DNA of 64,000 nucleotides, from the NCBI RefSeq assembly GCF_900101875.1, contig NZ_FNAI01000012.1:1-64000 (forward strand), read 5' to 3'. Positions 35,932-43,743 of the stretch are shown here, in pieces. This DNA comes from Mucilaginibacter pineti (GTDB lineage Bacteria; Bacteroidota; Bacteroidia; Sphingobacteriales; Sphingobacteriaceae). Within the stretch, counting starts at the first letter, position 1, and each line of letters begins with the position of its first letter. A program made the position numbers and the translations under genes. The notes under the pieces were generated by a model, which saw only the letters and a list, made by a program, of their open reading frames with translations, was not told where the DNA came from and did not search any database.

Positions 35932-37392
35932 ATGTTAAAAATGCTGCGCCTTTCCTTGTCGCTTTTGCTTATCTGCTGCAGTTTTAAAGCAGCTTTGTCG
36001 CAGCCCCATGTTAAAAAAGATAGCCTCGTCAATTTTATCCAGTTAAAAGATCAGGGCCAGCGGGAACGAAAGGTGACGAGGTATATTAAATCGGCCTTTC
36101 AAAACCTGCCGGTTGAAAAGGCCGATTCAACAAAGCAAGCCATAGTTCACACTTTTGCCAATTATTCGTTTGATAATAAAGAGGCGATTGTCCATTTTTT
36201 AGAGAGCGTATATCAAAGACAGCTCTTAAAGTTCAATGAATCGCGGAGGGCTTTAATGAGTGCCATTAATGAGGCACATAAAAGTGACGACCATTACCTG
36301 CTTTACCTGTTTTTTTCGCACCAAGCATTTTTACAAACCGACCAGGGTAATGCCATTGATGCGGTTTACAGTTACGGCTTGGCAAAAAACGAAGCCCGAA
36401 AACTCAATGACCCGTACCTTGAAGTGCTGCTGAACGTAAATATATCTGATATATATTATAAAAGTGGCTTATATGCCCAATCGTTATCATACCTTAATAA
36501 AGTACAGGAAATAAATGACACGCTAAAACGGCTTAATATTTATAGTTTGCTGAGTTATAACCGTGCCGAGAATTATTTCCGGATGAAAAATTACGACTCG
36601 CTGAAGCTATGTAATGAAAAGCTGAATGGCTCGCTTAACCGCACTTATAAGCTGCATACCTATCAAAAGCGTACCGCGTATTATCTGCATTTGCTAAAAC
36701 ACGATTATAAAGGCGCCATAAAGCTTATTAATAAGCTTGTAAAAGATAGCCTGTACATAAAAAGCGATGCAGAGCATTTAAACCTGGCCGATGCCTACTT
36801 TAGCAACGGGCAAATTGACTCGGCCCAATACATAGTTAACGTTTTGCTTGTGCAGCCATCCATAAGTAATCATCCCGAAATAAAATACCATTTGTACGAG
36901 CTGTTGGGCAATATTGCTCAAATTAAAAAAGATGATAAGCTTGCCGCCTATAACTTTAAACTGGCGCTTGAGCAATCCAAACAAAACATTAACAACCTAA
37001 CACAGGTAGGCGATATATCATCAAAAATTAAACTTGATGAAGTGCAGGACCGGTATTATATGAATGTACTAAAGTATAAACACGAACGCCTATGGCTCAT
37101 TTTTTCCATTGTAATGACTGGCTGTATGGTTATAATATTTGCCATATTTTACCGCAGTAACCGTCAAAAAAGTCATTATGAAAAATTGCTGTTTGAAAGT
37201 AAAAAGCGAGAGCTTGCGCTCATAAACTCGCACGAGGTACGCAACCACCTGTCGAACATATTAGGGTTGCTTGACATTATGAGAGATTGTGATACCAAAG
37301 AGGAGTTGCTTCAAACGCAGGCCTATTTACAATACTCGGCCCAGGAACTTGATAAAAATCTCAAAAATGTATCGCGGAAGTTAAGTGACTAA
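35932..37392 (+). CDS. TPR membrane protein with a histidine-kinase H-box but no ATPase domain
   Basis: A 486-residue protein. A signal peptide ends near ALSQ (residue 24), a periplasmic helical region of TPR-like repeats follows (about 100-360), then one membrane helix (387-407) and only 79 cytoplasmic residues. These form a DHp-like helical hairpin with His434 in NSHEVRNHLSNILGLLD, closely matching the HisKA H-box (SHExRN). The N, G1 and G2 boxes of the ATP-binding domain are absent, because the protein stops right after the second DHp helix. It looks like the sensor half of a two-component kinase. It may accept phosphate from another kinase or be a decoy dimer (inference). The stop is clean, with no sign of a frameshifted remainder downstream. 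Confidence 0.75.
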   Translation: MLKMLRLSLSLLLICCSFKAALSQPHVKKDSLVNFIQLKDQGQRERKVTRYIKSAFQNLPVEKADSTKQAIVHTFANYSFDNKEAIVHFLESVYQRQLLKFNESRRALMSAINEAHKSDDHYLLYLFFSHQAFLQTDQGNAIDAVYSYGLAKNEARKLNDPYLEVLLNVNISDIYYKSGLYAQSLSYLNKVQEINDTLKRLNIYSLLSYNRAENYFRMKNYDSLKLCNEKLNGSLNRTYKLHTYQKRTAYYLHLLKHDYKGAIKLINKLVKDSLYIKSDAEHLNLADAYFSNGQIDSAQYIVNVLLVQPSISNHPEIKYHLYELLGNIAQIKKDDKLAAYNFKLALEQSKQNINNLTQVGDISSKIKLDEVQDRYYMNVLKYKHERLWLIFSIVMTGCMVIIFAIFYRSNRQKSHYEKLLFESKKRELALINSHEVRNHLSNILGLLDIMRDCDTKEELLQTQAYLQYSAQELDKNLKNVSRKLSD

Positions 37393-37770
37393 CACTTTGA
37401 TTTGATGCCGCTGTTTAGTGCTTTTTATTTATAAGCCAAAAAAATCTGTCGTATTTTCAGCTAAAAAGAGCTTTTGATGCCGTTTTTAGTGCAAATAATA
37501 ACAATTAGTTTATGTCAATTTAATGTTTTTGCATTTTTGGCAATAATGATTGTATTTTGATGGTGATAAATGCGATATTGGCAATATGATTATTTATTGT
37601 ATTAATAATTATGTATTTATAGTTGAAAAGTGGGCTTTGTTGAAAAAAATTATAAAAAAATCAAACTTTTATGATGAAATTTATAAAAATAGTTTAAATT
37701 CGTCCCAATAATTAGTCAGATTGACAGAAAAACTATAAATAGAACCCCAACTTTACAAATTAATTAAAAA
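37393..37770. other. AT-rich regulatory spacer before glutamine synthetase
   Basis: No gene. Two direct repeats, TTTGATGCCGCTGTTTAGTG (37401-37420) and TTTGATGCCGTTTTTAGTGC (37473-37492), lie 72 bp apart in the first 100 bases. The rest is very AT-rich. The repeats could be operator sites for the nitrogen-assimilation gene downstream or a processing signal for the upstream one. Confidence 0.55.
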
Positions 37771-38781
37771 ATGGCAACTAAACTCGAGTACATTTGGCTT
37801 GATGGGTACAAACCAACACAAAGCCTGCGTAGCAAAACAAAAATTGAAAAGGATTTTAGCGGTAAATTAGAAGATTGTCCGCTTTGGAGCTTTGATGGTT
37901 CATCAACTGAGCAGGCACCGGGTGGTTCGTCTGATTGCGTTTTAAAGCCGGTTTTTATTTGCCCTGATCCACAAAGAAAAGATGCATACCTGGTTATGTG
38001 CGAAGTTTTAGATTCAAAAGGTCAGCCTCATGAGTCAAACGGTCGTGCACACATCATGGATGATGATAACGATTTTTGGTTTGGTTTTGAGCAGGAGTAC
38101 TTTTTATGGGATCCTAAAACCGATAAACCTCTTGGTTTCCCGGCAGGTGGTTACCCAGGTCCGCAAGGCCCATACTATTGTTCAGTAGGTGCAAACAACG
38201 CTTACGGTCGTGAGATTGTTGAAGAGCACTTAGATGTATGTTTAGATGCAGGCTTAAATGTTGAAGGTATCAATGCCGAAGTAGCAGCTGGTCAGTGGGA
38301 ATTCCAAATTTTTGCTAAAGGCGCTAAAGAAGCCGGTGACCAGATCTGGGTTGCACGTTATTTATTAGAAAGAATTGGCGAAAGCTATGGTGTTAGCATC
38401 AACTGGCATTGCAAACCATTAGGTACTTTAGACTGGAATGGTTCTGGCATGCACGCTAACTTCTCAAATACTACTTTACGTACTGCAAACAGCAAAGAAA
38501 CTTTCACAGCTATCTGCGAAGCTTTCCGCCCGGCTGTTGCTGAGTGTGTGGAAGTATACGGTGCCCATAACGAACTGCGTTTAACAGGTAAACACGAAAC
38601 TGCTTCAATCACTGATTTTAGCTACGGTGTATCTGATCGTGGTGCTTCTATCCGCATCCCATTATACACAGTTGATCATAACTGGAGTGGTTACTTAGAA
38701 GATCGTCGCCCTAACTCTGCGGCCGATCCATACAAAGTAGCTGCAGTTATCATCAAAACTGTAAAATCTGCGAAAGTTTAA
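37771..38781 (+). CDS. Glutamine synthetase, type II (eukaryote-like)
   Basis: A 336-residue enzyme forming glutamine from glutamate, ammonia and ATP. It has the short GSII length and its signatures: LEYIWLDGYKPTQSLRSKTK, WSFDGSSTEQAPGGSSD, FGFEQEYFLWD, YCSVGANNAYGREIVEEH, NWNGSGMHANFS-type block (DWNGSGMHANFS), TGKHETASITDFSYGVSDRG and the C-terminal EDRRPNSAADPY. GSII is rare in bacteria but well known in some Bacteroidota. It is not regulated by GlnE adenylylation, because the Tyr target of type I enzymes is absent. A strong terminator follows. Confidence 0.95.
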   Translation: MATKLEYIWLDGYKPTQSLRSKTKIEKDFSGKLEDCPLWSFDGSSTEQAPGGSSDCVLKPVFICPDPQRKDAYLVMCEVLDSKGQPHESNGRAHIMDDDNDFWFGFEQEYFLWDPKTDKPLGFPAGGYPGPQGPYYCSVGANNAYGREIVEEHLDVCLDAGLNVEGINAEVAAGQWEFQIFAKGAKEAGDQIWVARYLLERIGESYGVSINWHCKPLGTLDWNGSGMHANFSNTTLRTANSKETFTAICEAFRPAVAECVEVYGAHNELRLTGKHETASITDFSYGVSDRGASIRIPLYTVDHNWSGYLEDRRPNSAADPYKVAAVIIKTVKSAKV

Positions 38782-38807
38782 TCCCCCGCATATAACTTTA
38801 ACTTCTT

Positions 38808-38839
38808 CCCCCGGCCGCAAAAGCCGGGGGATTTTTTTT
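38808..38839 (+). terminator. Terminator of the glutamine synthetase gene
   Basis: CCCCCGGC, a 7-base loop, GCCGGGGG, then eight T residues. It lies just before the stop of the convergent cyclotransferase-like gene. Confidence 0.92.
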
Positions 38840-38842
38840 GCC

Positions 38843-39253
38843 CTATTGTTCCTTATACAACCGGTAATCGCCGCTGACTATTTTAGACAAGCCCTCTACC
38901 GGCCAGTTATAAAGGTAAACCCAGCAGGTAAGCGCACTCGTATCTGTTTCAATAGGCAATAATACGCGTACATATTCGTGTGGTGCGGGTTCACTGGCGG
39001 TAATGCCTTCGTATTGGTCAATAAAAGTGAGGGTTTTATCCGGCTCATCCATCAAATAAATACTGCCATGTACAAACAACCTGGATGAGCGGTCGGCCAG
39101 TGCAGCGGGGTATTCGCCAACGTCATAAAGCCTGCCTTTAAACCTGCCGGTTTTTATGAATTTACAATGCTGGTTAAGGTAAGCGGCATACGGGTTGCCT
39201 GCCACCAGTAAGGTGCCATAAACAAATAAATACTGGTTAGCTGCTGGTGTCAA
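38843..39253 (-). CDS. Gamma-glutamylcyclotransferase (AIG2)-family protein
   Basis: 136 residues. It has the family phosphate-type loop YGTLLVAGNP, the strand RLYDVGEYPAAL and the catalytic-type acidic residue in IDQYEGI. The family cleaves gamma-glutamyl-amino acids or gamma-glutamyl-amines to 5-oxoproline. The start is TTG (TTG ACA CCA), because no in-frame ATG occurs upstream and YGTLL must be near the N-terminus. It diverges from a glutamine-synthetase-like ligase that may make gamma-glutamyl-amines, so a linked substrate is possible (inference). Confidence 0.8.
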   Translation of the reverse strand: MTPAANQYLFVYGTLLVAGNPYAAYLNQHCKFIKTGRFKGRLYDVGEYPAALADRSSRLFVHGSIYLMDEPDKTLTFIDQYEGITASEPAPHEYVRVLLPIETDTSALTCWVYLYNWPVEGLSKIVSGDYRLYKEQ

Positions 39254-39269
39254 CTTAAATTGGTTTAAA

Positions 39270-39277
39270 CAAATATA
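39270..39277 (-). promoter_or_regulatory. -7 promoter element for the cyclotransferase-like gene
   Basis: TATATTTG on the minus strand, an exact TAnnTTTG match, 16 bp before the TTG start. Confidence 0.45.
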
Positions 39278-39380
39278 ATGTCAAATTCGTATGAATACAC
39301 ATTAACAAGCATAGCAATTTTTTTATGTTTACATCATATTGGCTATCTTGCTTACGCGTAGCCTACCTTATATTTATACC

Positions 39381-40739
39381 ATGAATAACGAGCAGATCAA
39401 AGCATATATAGAAGAAAATAACATCCAGAAAATAAAGTTCGCCTTTGCCGATATTGATGGCGTACTGCGTGGAAAGGTTATCCACACTAAAAAGTTTGTT
39501 GAAGGTTTGCAAAGCGGCTACGGTTTTTGTGATGTGGTTTTTGGTTGGGATAGCAACGACGCCTGTTATGACAATGTGCAGTTAACCGGCTGGCATACCG
39601 GCTACCCCGATAAGCTTTGCCGTATTGATCTGAATACCTTACGCACCATTCCGTGGCAGGATAATATCCCGTTTTTTTTAGCCGATTATAGTGATCCTGA
39701 CGGAACAGCATTGCCCGCTTGTCCGCGTAGTTTGTTAAAAAAGATAGTTAAAGAATGTACCGATCTGGGGTACCATGCCGAGTTTGCGCAGGAGTTTGAA
39801 TGGTTCAATTTCAGGGAAACACCGCAATCCATTAATGATAAGCAGTTTACCAATATCAATACGCTTACGCCAGGCATGTTTGGCTATTCCATATTGCGTA
39901 CATCAGAAAATAGCGAGTTTTATTACGATTTGTTTAACCTGCTTACGCAGTTTAATATCCCGATAGAAGGTTTACATACCGAAACTGGTCCGGGTGTGTA
40001 TGAGGCCGCCATAGCACATGATGAGGTTTTGGCCGCTGCCGATAAAGCCGTACTCTTTAAAACCGCTGTTAAGGAGATAGCCTACAAACACGGCATCATG
40101 GCATCATTCATGGCCAAGTGGACAGAAACGCTGCCCGGTTGCAGCGGTCACATTCACCAAAGCCTTTGGAGCCCCGATAAAACAGACAACCTGTTTTACA
40201 ATGCCGATGACGCCAATAAGATGAGTGAGCTGCATAAGCATTACCTTGCGGGGCAGCTGTATTGCATGCCGCACCTGCTGCCTATGTACGCGCCAACCAT
40301 CAACAGTTACAAGCGCCTTGTAGAAGGGGCCTGGGCACCAACCACCATAACCTGGGGAGTAGATAACCGCACAACGGCGCTCCGGGTAATTAATACTACC
40401 CCAGGCTACACCCGTTTAGAAACCCGCATCCCTGGATCGGATACCAATCCGTATCTGGCCATTGCAGCCGCGCTGGCATCGGGTCTTTACGGCATAAAAA
40501 ATAAACTTGCCCTAAATATTGCACCAACCGTTGGTAACGGCTATCAGGATAAAAAGAATGGCGTACTGGCCTCCAACCTTTATGATGCCTCCATCGCCAT
40601 GCAAAACTCGGCCATTGCAAAGGAGCTCTTTGGCGAAGGCTTTGTTGAACACTTCACGCAAACCCGCCTATGGGAGCACCGCCAATACGCCAAACACGTT
40701 ACCGATTGGGAATTGAAAAGGTATTTTGAGATTATATAG
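39381..40739 (+). CDS. Glutamine-synthetase-family ligase, gamma-glutamylamine synthetase-like
   Basis: About 452 residues. The ATG at 39381 (MNNEQIKAYIEE) is better than an upstream TTG. It has the GS beta-grasp and catalytic regions: FAFADIDGVLRGK, EFAQEFEWFNF with metal ligands, ETGPGVYEAAI, GCSGHIHQSLW and ETRIPGSDTNPYLAIAAALA. The pattern is that of the GlnA-like PuuA/FluG group, which attach glutamate to amines such as putrescine, rather than true GS. A separate type II glutamine synthetase lies 600 bp upstream, so this one probably has another substrate. It diverges from the cyclotransferase-like gene. Confidence 0.83.
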   Translation: MNNEQIKAYIEENNIQKIKFAFADIDGVLRGKVIHTKKFVEGLQSGYGFCDVVFGWDSNDACYDNVQLTGWHTGYPDKLCRIDLNTLRTIPWQDNIPFFLADYSDPDGTALPACPRSLLKKIVKECTDLGYHAEFAQEFEWFNFRETPQSINDKQFTNINTLTPGMFGYSILRTSENSEFYYDLFNLLTQFNIPIEGLHTETGPGVYEAAIAHDEVLAAADKAVLFKTAVKEIAYKHGIMASFMAKWTETLPGCSGHIHQSLWSPDKTDNLFYNADDANKMSELHKHYLAGQLYCMPHLLPMYAPTINSYKRLVEGAWAPTTITWGVDNRTTALRVINTTPGYTRLETRIPGSDTNPYLAIAAALASGLYGIKNKLALNIAPTVGNGYQDKKNGVLASNLYDASIAMQNSAIAKELFGEGFVEHFTQTRLWEHRQYAKHVTDWELKRYFEII

Positions 40740-40740
40740 G

Positions 40741-40925
40741 GGAATTATCTGAACCGGAAATTGTCTGAACCAGGATTAAACGGATTTAGCAGATTAAGGG
40801 ATTTTGAATTGCAAATAAAAAAATCTGATAAATCCTGATTCAGGCAGTTTCAAGAATTATAATAAAAAAAACAAAAATCTGATAATCTGCTAAATCCGTT
40901 TAATCCCGGTTCAGACAATCAAATA
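40741..40925. repeat. Full inverted copy of dispersed repeat family A, left of the GxxExxY gene
   Basis: The left arm has TTGTCTGAACCAGGATTAAA then CGGATTTAGCAGATTAAGGG. The right arm (about 40877-40919) is the inverse: ATCTGCTAAATCCGTTTAAT then CCCGGTTCAGACAA. The arms are separated by about 75 bases of related AT-rich sequence. It ends 11 bp before the GxxExxY start. Confidence 0.85.
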
Positions 40926-40936
40926 ACCCAAAACTA

Positions 40937-41326
40937 ATGGATCAGCTAAAGCATGACGATATAACCGGCAAAATCATCGGTTGCGCTATGAAGGTCCATA
41001 CTACACTTGGCAATGGTTTTCAGGAGGTGATTTATCAGCGGGCGCTTGAAATAGAAATGGCTTTGCATGGACTCGTTTTTGAGCGTGAAAAAGAAATGCC
41101 TATTTATTACAGAGGTGAAGAAATAGGTACCAGGCGTGTCGATTTTTTTGTTGAAGGACTTATTATGGTTGAACTTAAAGCAATCATTCAATTAGAAGAT
41201 GTCCATTTAGCACAATCTATTAATTATCTTGAAGCCTATAGTATGGAGATTGGATTATTGATAAACTTTGGAAGTAAATCATTAACTTTTAAACGCCTGC
41301 TTAATAAAAAATTTAAGAGGGGTTAA
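40937..41326 (+). CDS. GxxExxY protein
   Basis: A 129-residue protein of the GxxExxY family (the motif is in GNGFQEVIYQ). The central RRVDFFVEGLIMVELKA has the Asp...Glu-x-Lys order of PD-(D/E)XK nuclease folds, so a nuclease or DNA-binding role is plausible but unproven. Family members are frequent in bacterial genomes with many intergenic repeats. Here the gene is bracketed by family A repeats on both sides (40741-40925 and 41345-41390). Confidence 0.85.
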   Translation: MDQLKHDDITGKIIGCAMKVHTTLGNGFQEVIYQRALEIEMALHGLVFEREKEMPIYYRGEEIGTRRVDFFVEGLIMVELKAIIQLEDVHLAQSINYLEAYSMEIGLLINFGSKSLTFKRLLNKKFKRG

Positions 41327-41344
41327 TCATAAAGGATATGCAAA

Positions 41345-41390
41345 TCAAAATCCCAAAAATCAGATAAATCTGTTTAATCCTGGTTCATAC
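41345..41390. repeat. Partial family A repeat, right of the GxxExxY gene
   Basis: CAAAAATCAGATAAATCTGT then TTAATCCTGGTTCATAC, the inverted half of the family A element. Confidence 0.7.
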
Positions 41391-41444
41391 AAAAAATTCG
41401 TTATTCCACAATATTATATAATCTTTGTAGCCTAAATTATGTAA

Positions 41445-42482
41445 ATGGATTTTTCTAATATTGTTAAAAAGGCATGGGAGGGGTACGATGCGTCGAAAAA
41501 TATCCGGCTTATTGAGGATATCAGCGCCATGGTATCAACCAACCATGTGTACCGCATTACTTTTGATGATGATGATATAATAATTGCCAAGTTATCTTAT
41601 TTTGGCAAGTTTGAGCACTTTAAGGAGGATCACCGCATCATCCAAACCCTGGCTAATAATCTGCTTTACCCTTTCGAAAACTTATTGGCACGGTCGTTAT
41701 TAAAAAATAACCGCGTATATATTTATCATTACAAACATGGCAAAACAGATGCCTGGGTGGTGTTTTATAACCCTACGCGCATCCTTAACCGTTTGCCGCG
41801 CCGGCTTGATGATAACCATATCAAAAAGCTGGGTCAGCAGGTAGGTAAGTTCCATAAGGCTTGTTCAAGGGTTAAAAACGTACTGCCGAAATCGTCAAAA
41901 ACGCTTCGTACAGATATTTCGTCGTTGATGAACAGCCTGGAGAGCAACGAGAAACAGTTTGGCAGCGCCATGCAGGTTGATTTTTTAAAATACCACTGCG
42001 AAACATTCCTCAAGAACAGATCAAAATATAACATGAGCTCGTTCGAGATCATCCCGGTATTTATCGACTGGAATATCGGCAACTTCTCGGTAACACCCAG
42101 TCTGGAGTTGTATTCCCGCTGGGATTATGATTGGTTCAGGATGAGCTACCGTGTGTTAGATTTTTACTTTTTCAGCCGCGTGGTATCTGATATTGGCGAC
42201 CGTACCGTTTTCAGCTATGTGATCAACACTATGATGGAAGACAGGTTTATCCTTTTCCTGAAAGAATACCACAAAGTAAACCCGCTTACTGCCGATGAAA
42301 TAAGGTTTATGAAGGAAGCCTATCGCTTTTTTATATTAAATTATGTAATTAAGGATGGCAAATTCTTCTTTAGCGAGCAATATGCGCAAAAATTACAGTC
42401 GGAAGCATTTAACGTTTATCTGCCTTCTGTCGACAGGGATTTTGATGCCGAAAAAATTATCGAAGCACTTAAATTAAAATAG
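41445..42482 (+). CDS. Aminoglycoside-phosphotransferase-fold kinase-like protein
   Basis: A 345-residue protein of the APH/choline-kinase fold, substrate unknown. The N-lobe has a Lys49-type residue in IIIAKLSY. The catalytic loop is FIDWNIGNFSV (Asp208, Asn213), and the metal-binding Asp is in SRWDYDWFR (Asp227 or Asp229). The usual His-Gly-Asp of APH enzymes is replaced by Phe-Ile-Asp. It lies 49 bp before a HAD-like gene, with galT and an aldose epimerase beyond. APH-fold kinases can phosphorylate sugars at C1 (NahK and maltokinase), so a sugar kinase role is possible (inference). No classical galactokinase is present in the window. Confidence 0.7.
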   Translation: MDFSNIVKKAWEGYDASKNIRLIEDISAMVSTNHVYRITFDDDDIIIAKLSYFGKFEHFKEDHRIIQTLANNLLYPFENLLARSLLKNNRVYIYHYKHGKTDAWVVFYNPTRILNRLPRRLDDNHIKKLGQQVGKFHKACSRVKNVLPKSSKTLRTDISSLMNSLESNEKQFGSAMQVDFLKYHCETFLKNRSKYNMSSFEIIPVFIDWNIGNFSVTPSLELYSRWDYDWFRMSYRVLDFYFFSRVVSDIGDRTVFSYVINTMMEDRFILFLKEYHKVNPLTADEIRFMKEAYRFFILNYVIKDGKFFFSEQYAQKLQSEAFNVYLPSVDRDFDAEKIIEALKLK

Positions 42483-42530
42483 ACAATAGTTTTAACCATA
42501 TTACGCCAACATTATATTAACACATAAAAC

Positions 42531-43400
42531 ATGTATAAAACCGACAACTTTAAATCGATAATTGACAGGTATAAGGTTGTTTTTTTTGATGCTTTTGGTG
42601 TTTTAAAAAACTACAAAGGCCTGCTGCCGGGTATAGAAAACACTTTTGCCTACCTGCAGCAGCAAAATAAGGAATACTATATAGTTACCAACGATGCATC
42701 ACGCAGTCCGGTGCAACTTGCCGAATCATATAATACAAAGGGCCTGCTGGCCATTACGCCCGATCATATTATTTCATCGGGCATGCTTACCAAAGAGTAC
42801 CTCGACCTGAAAGTGAACGACGGGATCGTGGCCTACCTCGGCACGCCGGATTCGGCCCATTATATTGATAGCTCGGGTTTGCACACCCTACCTGTAAGCC
42901 AGATTGATGCCAGCAATATTGATAAGGTAAATGCCCTTGTATTTTTGGATGATGAAGGTTTCAACTGGTTCGAAGACCTGAACAAAGCCGTAAATATCCT
43001 GCGTAAGCGAACTATCCCGGCCATAGTAGCCAATACAGATCATGCCTATCCGCTTAATAAGCATGACGTATCCATTGCAGTAGGCGGCTTAGCACACATG
43101 ATTGAAAAGATAGTAGGCAAGGAGTTCATTCGTTTTGGTAAACCCGATTCGCAGATGTTCATGTTTGCTTATGACCTGCTGCGCGAAAAAGGCGCCATCA
43201 GCAAAAAAGATATAGTAATGGTGGGGGATACCCTGCAAACCGATATCCTGGGCGGTAATAAGTTTGGTTTGGACACCGTACTTGTGTTATCCGGCAATAC
43301 CCAGGCCATAGATGCCGAAACCCGCATAATCGCAACCGGTATAGTGCCCACCTACATCTGCGATTCGGCAGTGGTGGAGTACGGGGAGTTGGGGTTTTAG
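42531..43400 (+). CDS. HAD-superfamily class IIA-like protein with an altered motif I
   Basis: 289 residues. It has the HAD blocks VVFFDAFGVLKN (motif I), YYIVTNDASRSP (motif II), FGKPDSQMF (motif III lysine) and MVGDTLQTDILGG (motif IV). The cap insertion places it near class IIA phosphatases. In motif I the second catalytic Asp of the usual DxD is Phe (Asp-Ala-Phe). Such variants exist in some HAD families, including haloacid dehalogenases, so phosphatase activity cannot be assumed. It may act together with the kinase-like gene 49 bp upstream. Confidence 0.78.
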   Translation: MYKTDNFKSIIDRYKVVFFDAFGVLKNYKGLLPGIENTFAYLQQQNKEYYIVTNDASRSPVQLAESYNTKGLLAITPDHIISSGMLTKEYLDLKVNDGIVAYLGTPDSAHYIDSSGLHTLPVSQIDASNIDKVNALVFLDDEGFNWFEDLNKAVNILRKRTIPAIVANTDHAYPLNKHDVSIAVGGLAHMIEKIVGKEFIRFGKPDSQMFMFAYDLLREKGAISKKDIVMVGDTLQTDILGGNKFGLDTVLVLSGNTQAIDAETRIIATGIVPTYICDSAVVEYGELGF

Positions 43401-43420
43401 GGAGCCGCATCTTCCAAAAA

Positions 43421-43550
43421 AGGTTGTCATTTCGAGCGATAGCGAGAAATCTTATACTAAATACAAAGCCCCATTGCATATCGTATAAGATTTTTCGCTA
43501 TCGCTCAAGAGATAGTTTCTCACTCGTACCTCGTATCGAAATGATAACCT
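43421..43550. repeat. Long imperfect palindrome, GTCATTTCGAGCGATAGCG family C
   Basis: AGGTTGTCATTTCGAGCGAT at the left edge pairs with ATCGAAATGATAACCT-type sequence at the right edge. The inner arms AGCGAGAAATCTTATA and TATAAGATTTTTCGCT also pair. Confidence 0.85.
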
Positions 43551-43597
43551 TTTGTGTGTTTTTCATATAAAATATCCATCCTCATTATTAAGCCTTT

Positions 43598-43642
43598 TTT
43601 GCCTCCCTCTCCCTTAGAGAGGGTCGGGGTGAGCCTTTTTTT
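43598..43642. repeat. Inverted repeat, CTCCCTCTCCCTTAGAGAGGG family D
   Basis: CCCTCTCCCTTAGAGAGGG flanked by GGGTGAGCC. A longer relative lies at 54546-54728. Confidence 0.75.
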
Positions 43643-43673
43643 ATTTTAAATGTATACTTTACATTTATTTTTA

Positions 43674-43681
43674 TATTTTTG
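43674..43681 (+). promoter_or_regulatory. -7 promoter element for galT
   Basis: TATTTTTG, an exact TAnnTTTG match, 62 bp before the galT ATG. Confidence 0.4.
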
Positions 43682-43743
43682 AAAATACAAAGGCACCAAC
43701 CAATTGCCTGGCACAATAGCCCCAAATAAAACCTGAATAAAAA

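Larger units (their letters stand above)
43401..43743. other. Repeat-rich spacer before galT
   Basis: About 340 bp with no gene. It holds a long palindrome (43421-43550), a second inverted repeat (43598-43642) and a -7 element (43674-43681), each listed separately. A leader of about 60 bases precedes galT. Confidence 0.7.

Noticed and set aside
37501..37600. Sigma-54 promoter before glutamine synthetase (TTGGCAATAATGATTGT)
   Set aside because: The GG-GC spacing and the -12 GC do not match TGGCAC-N5-TTGC.
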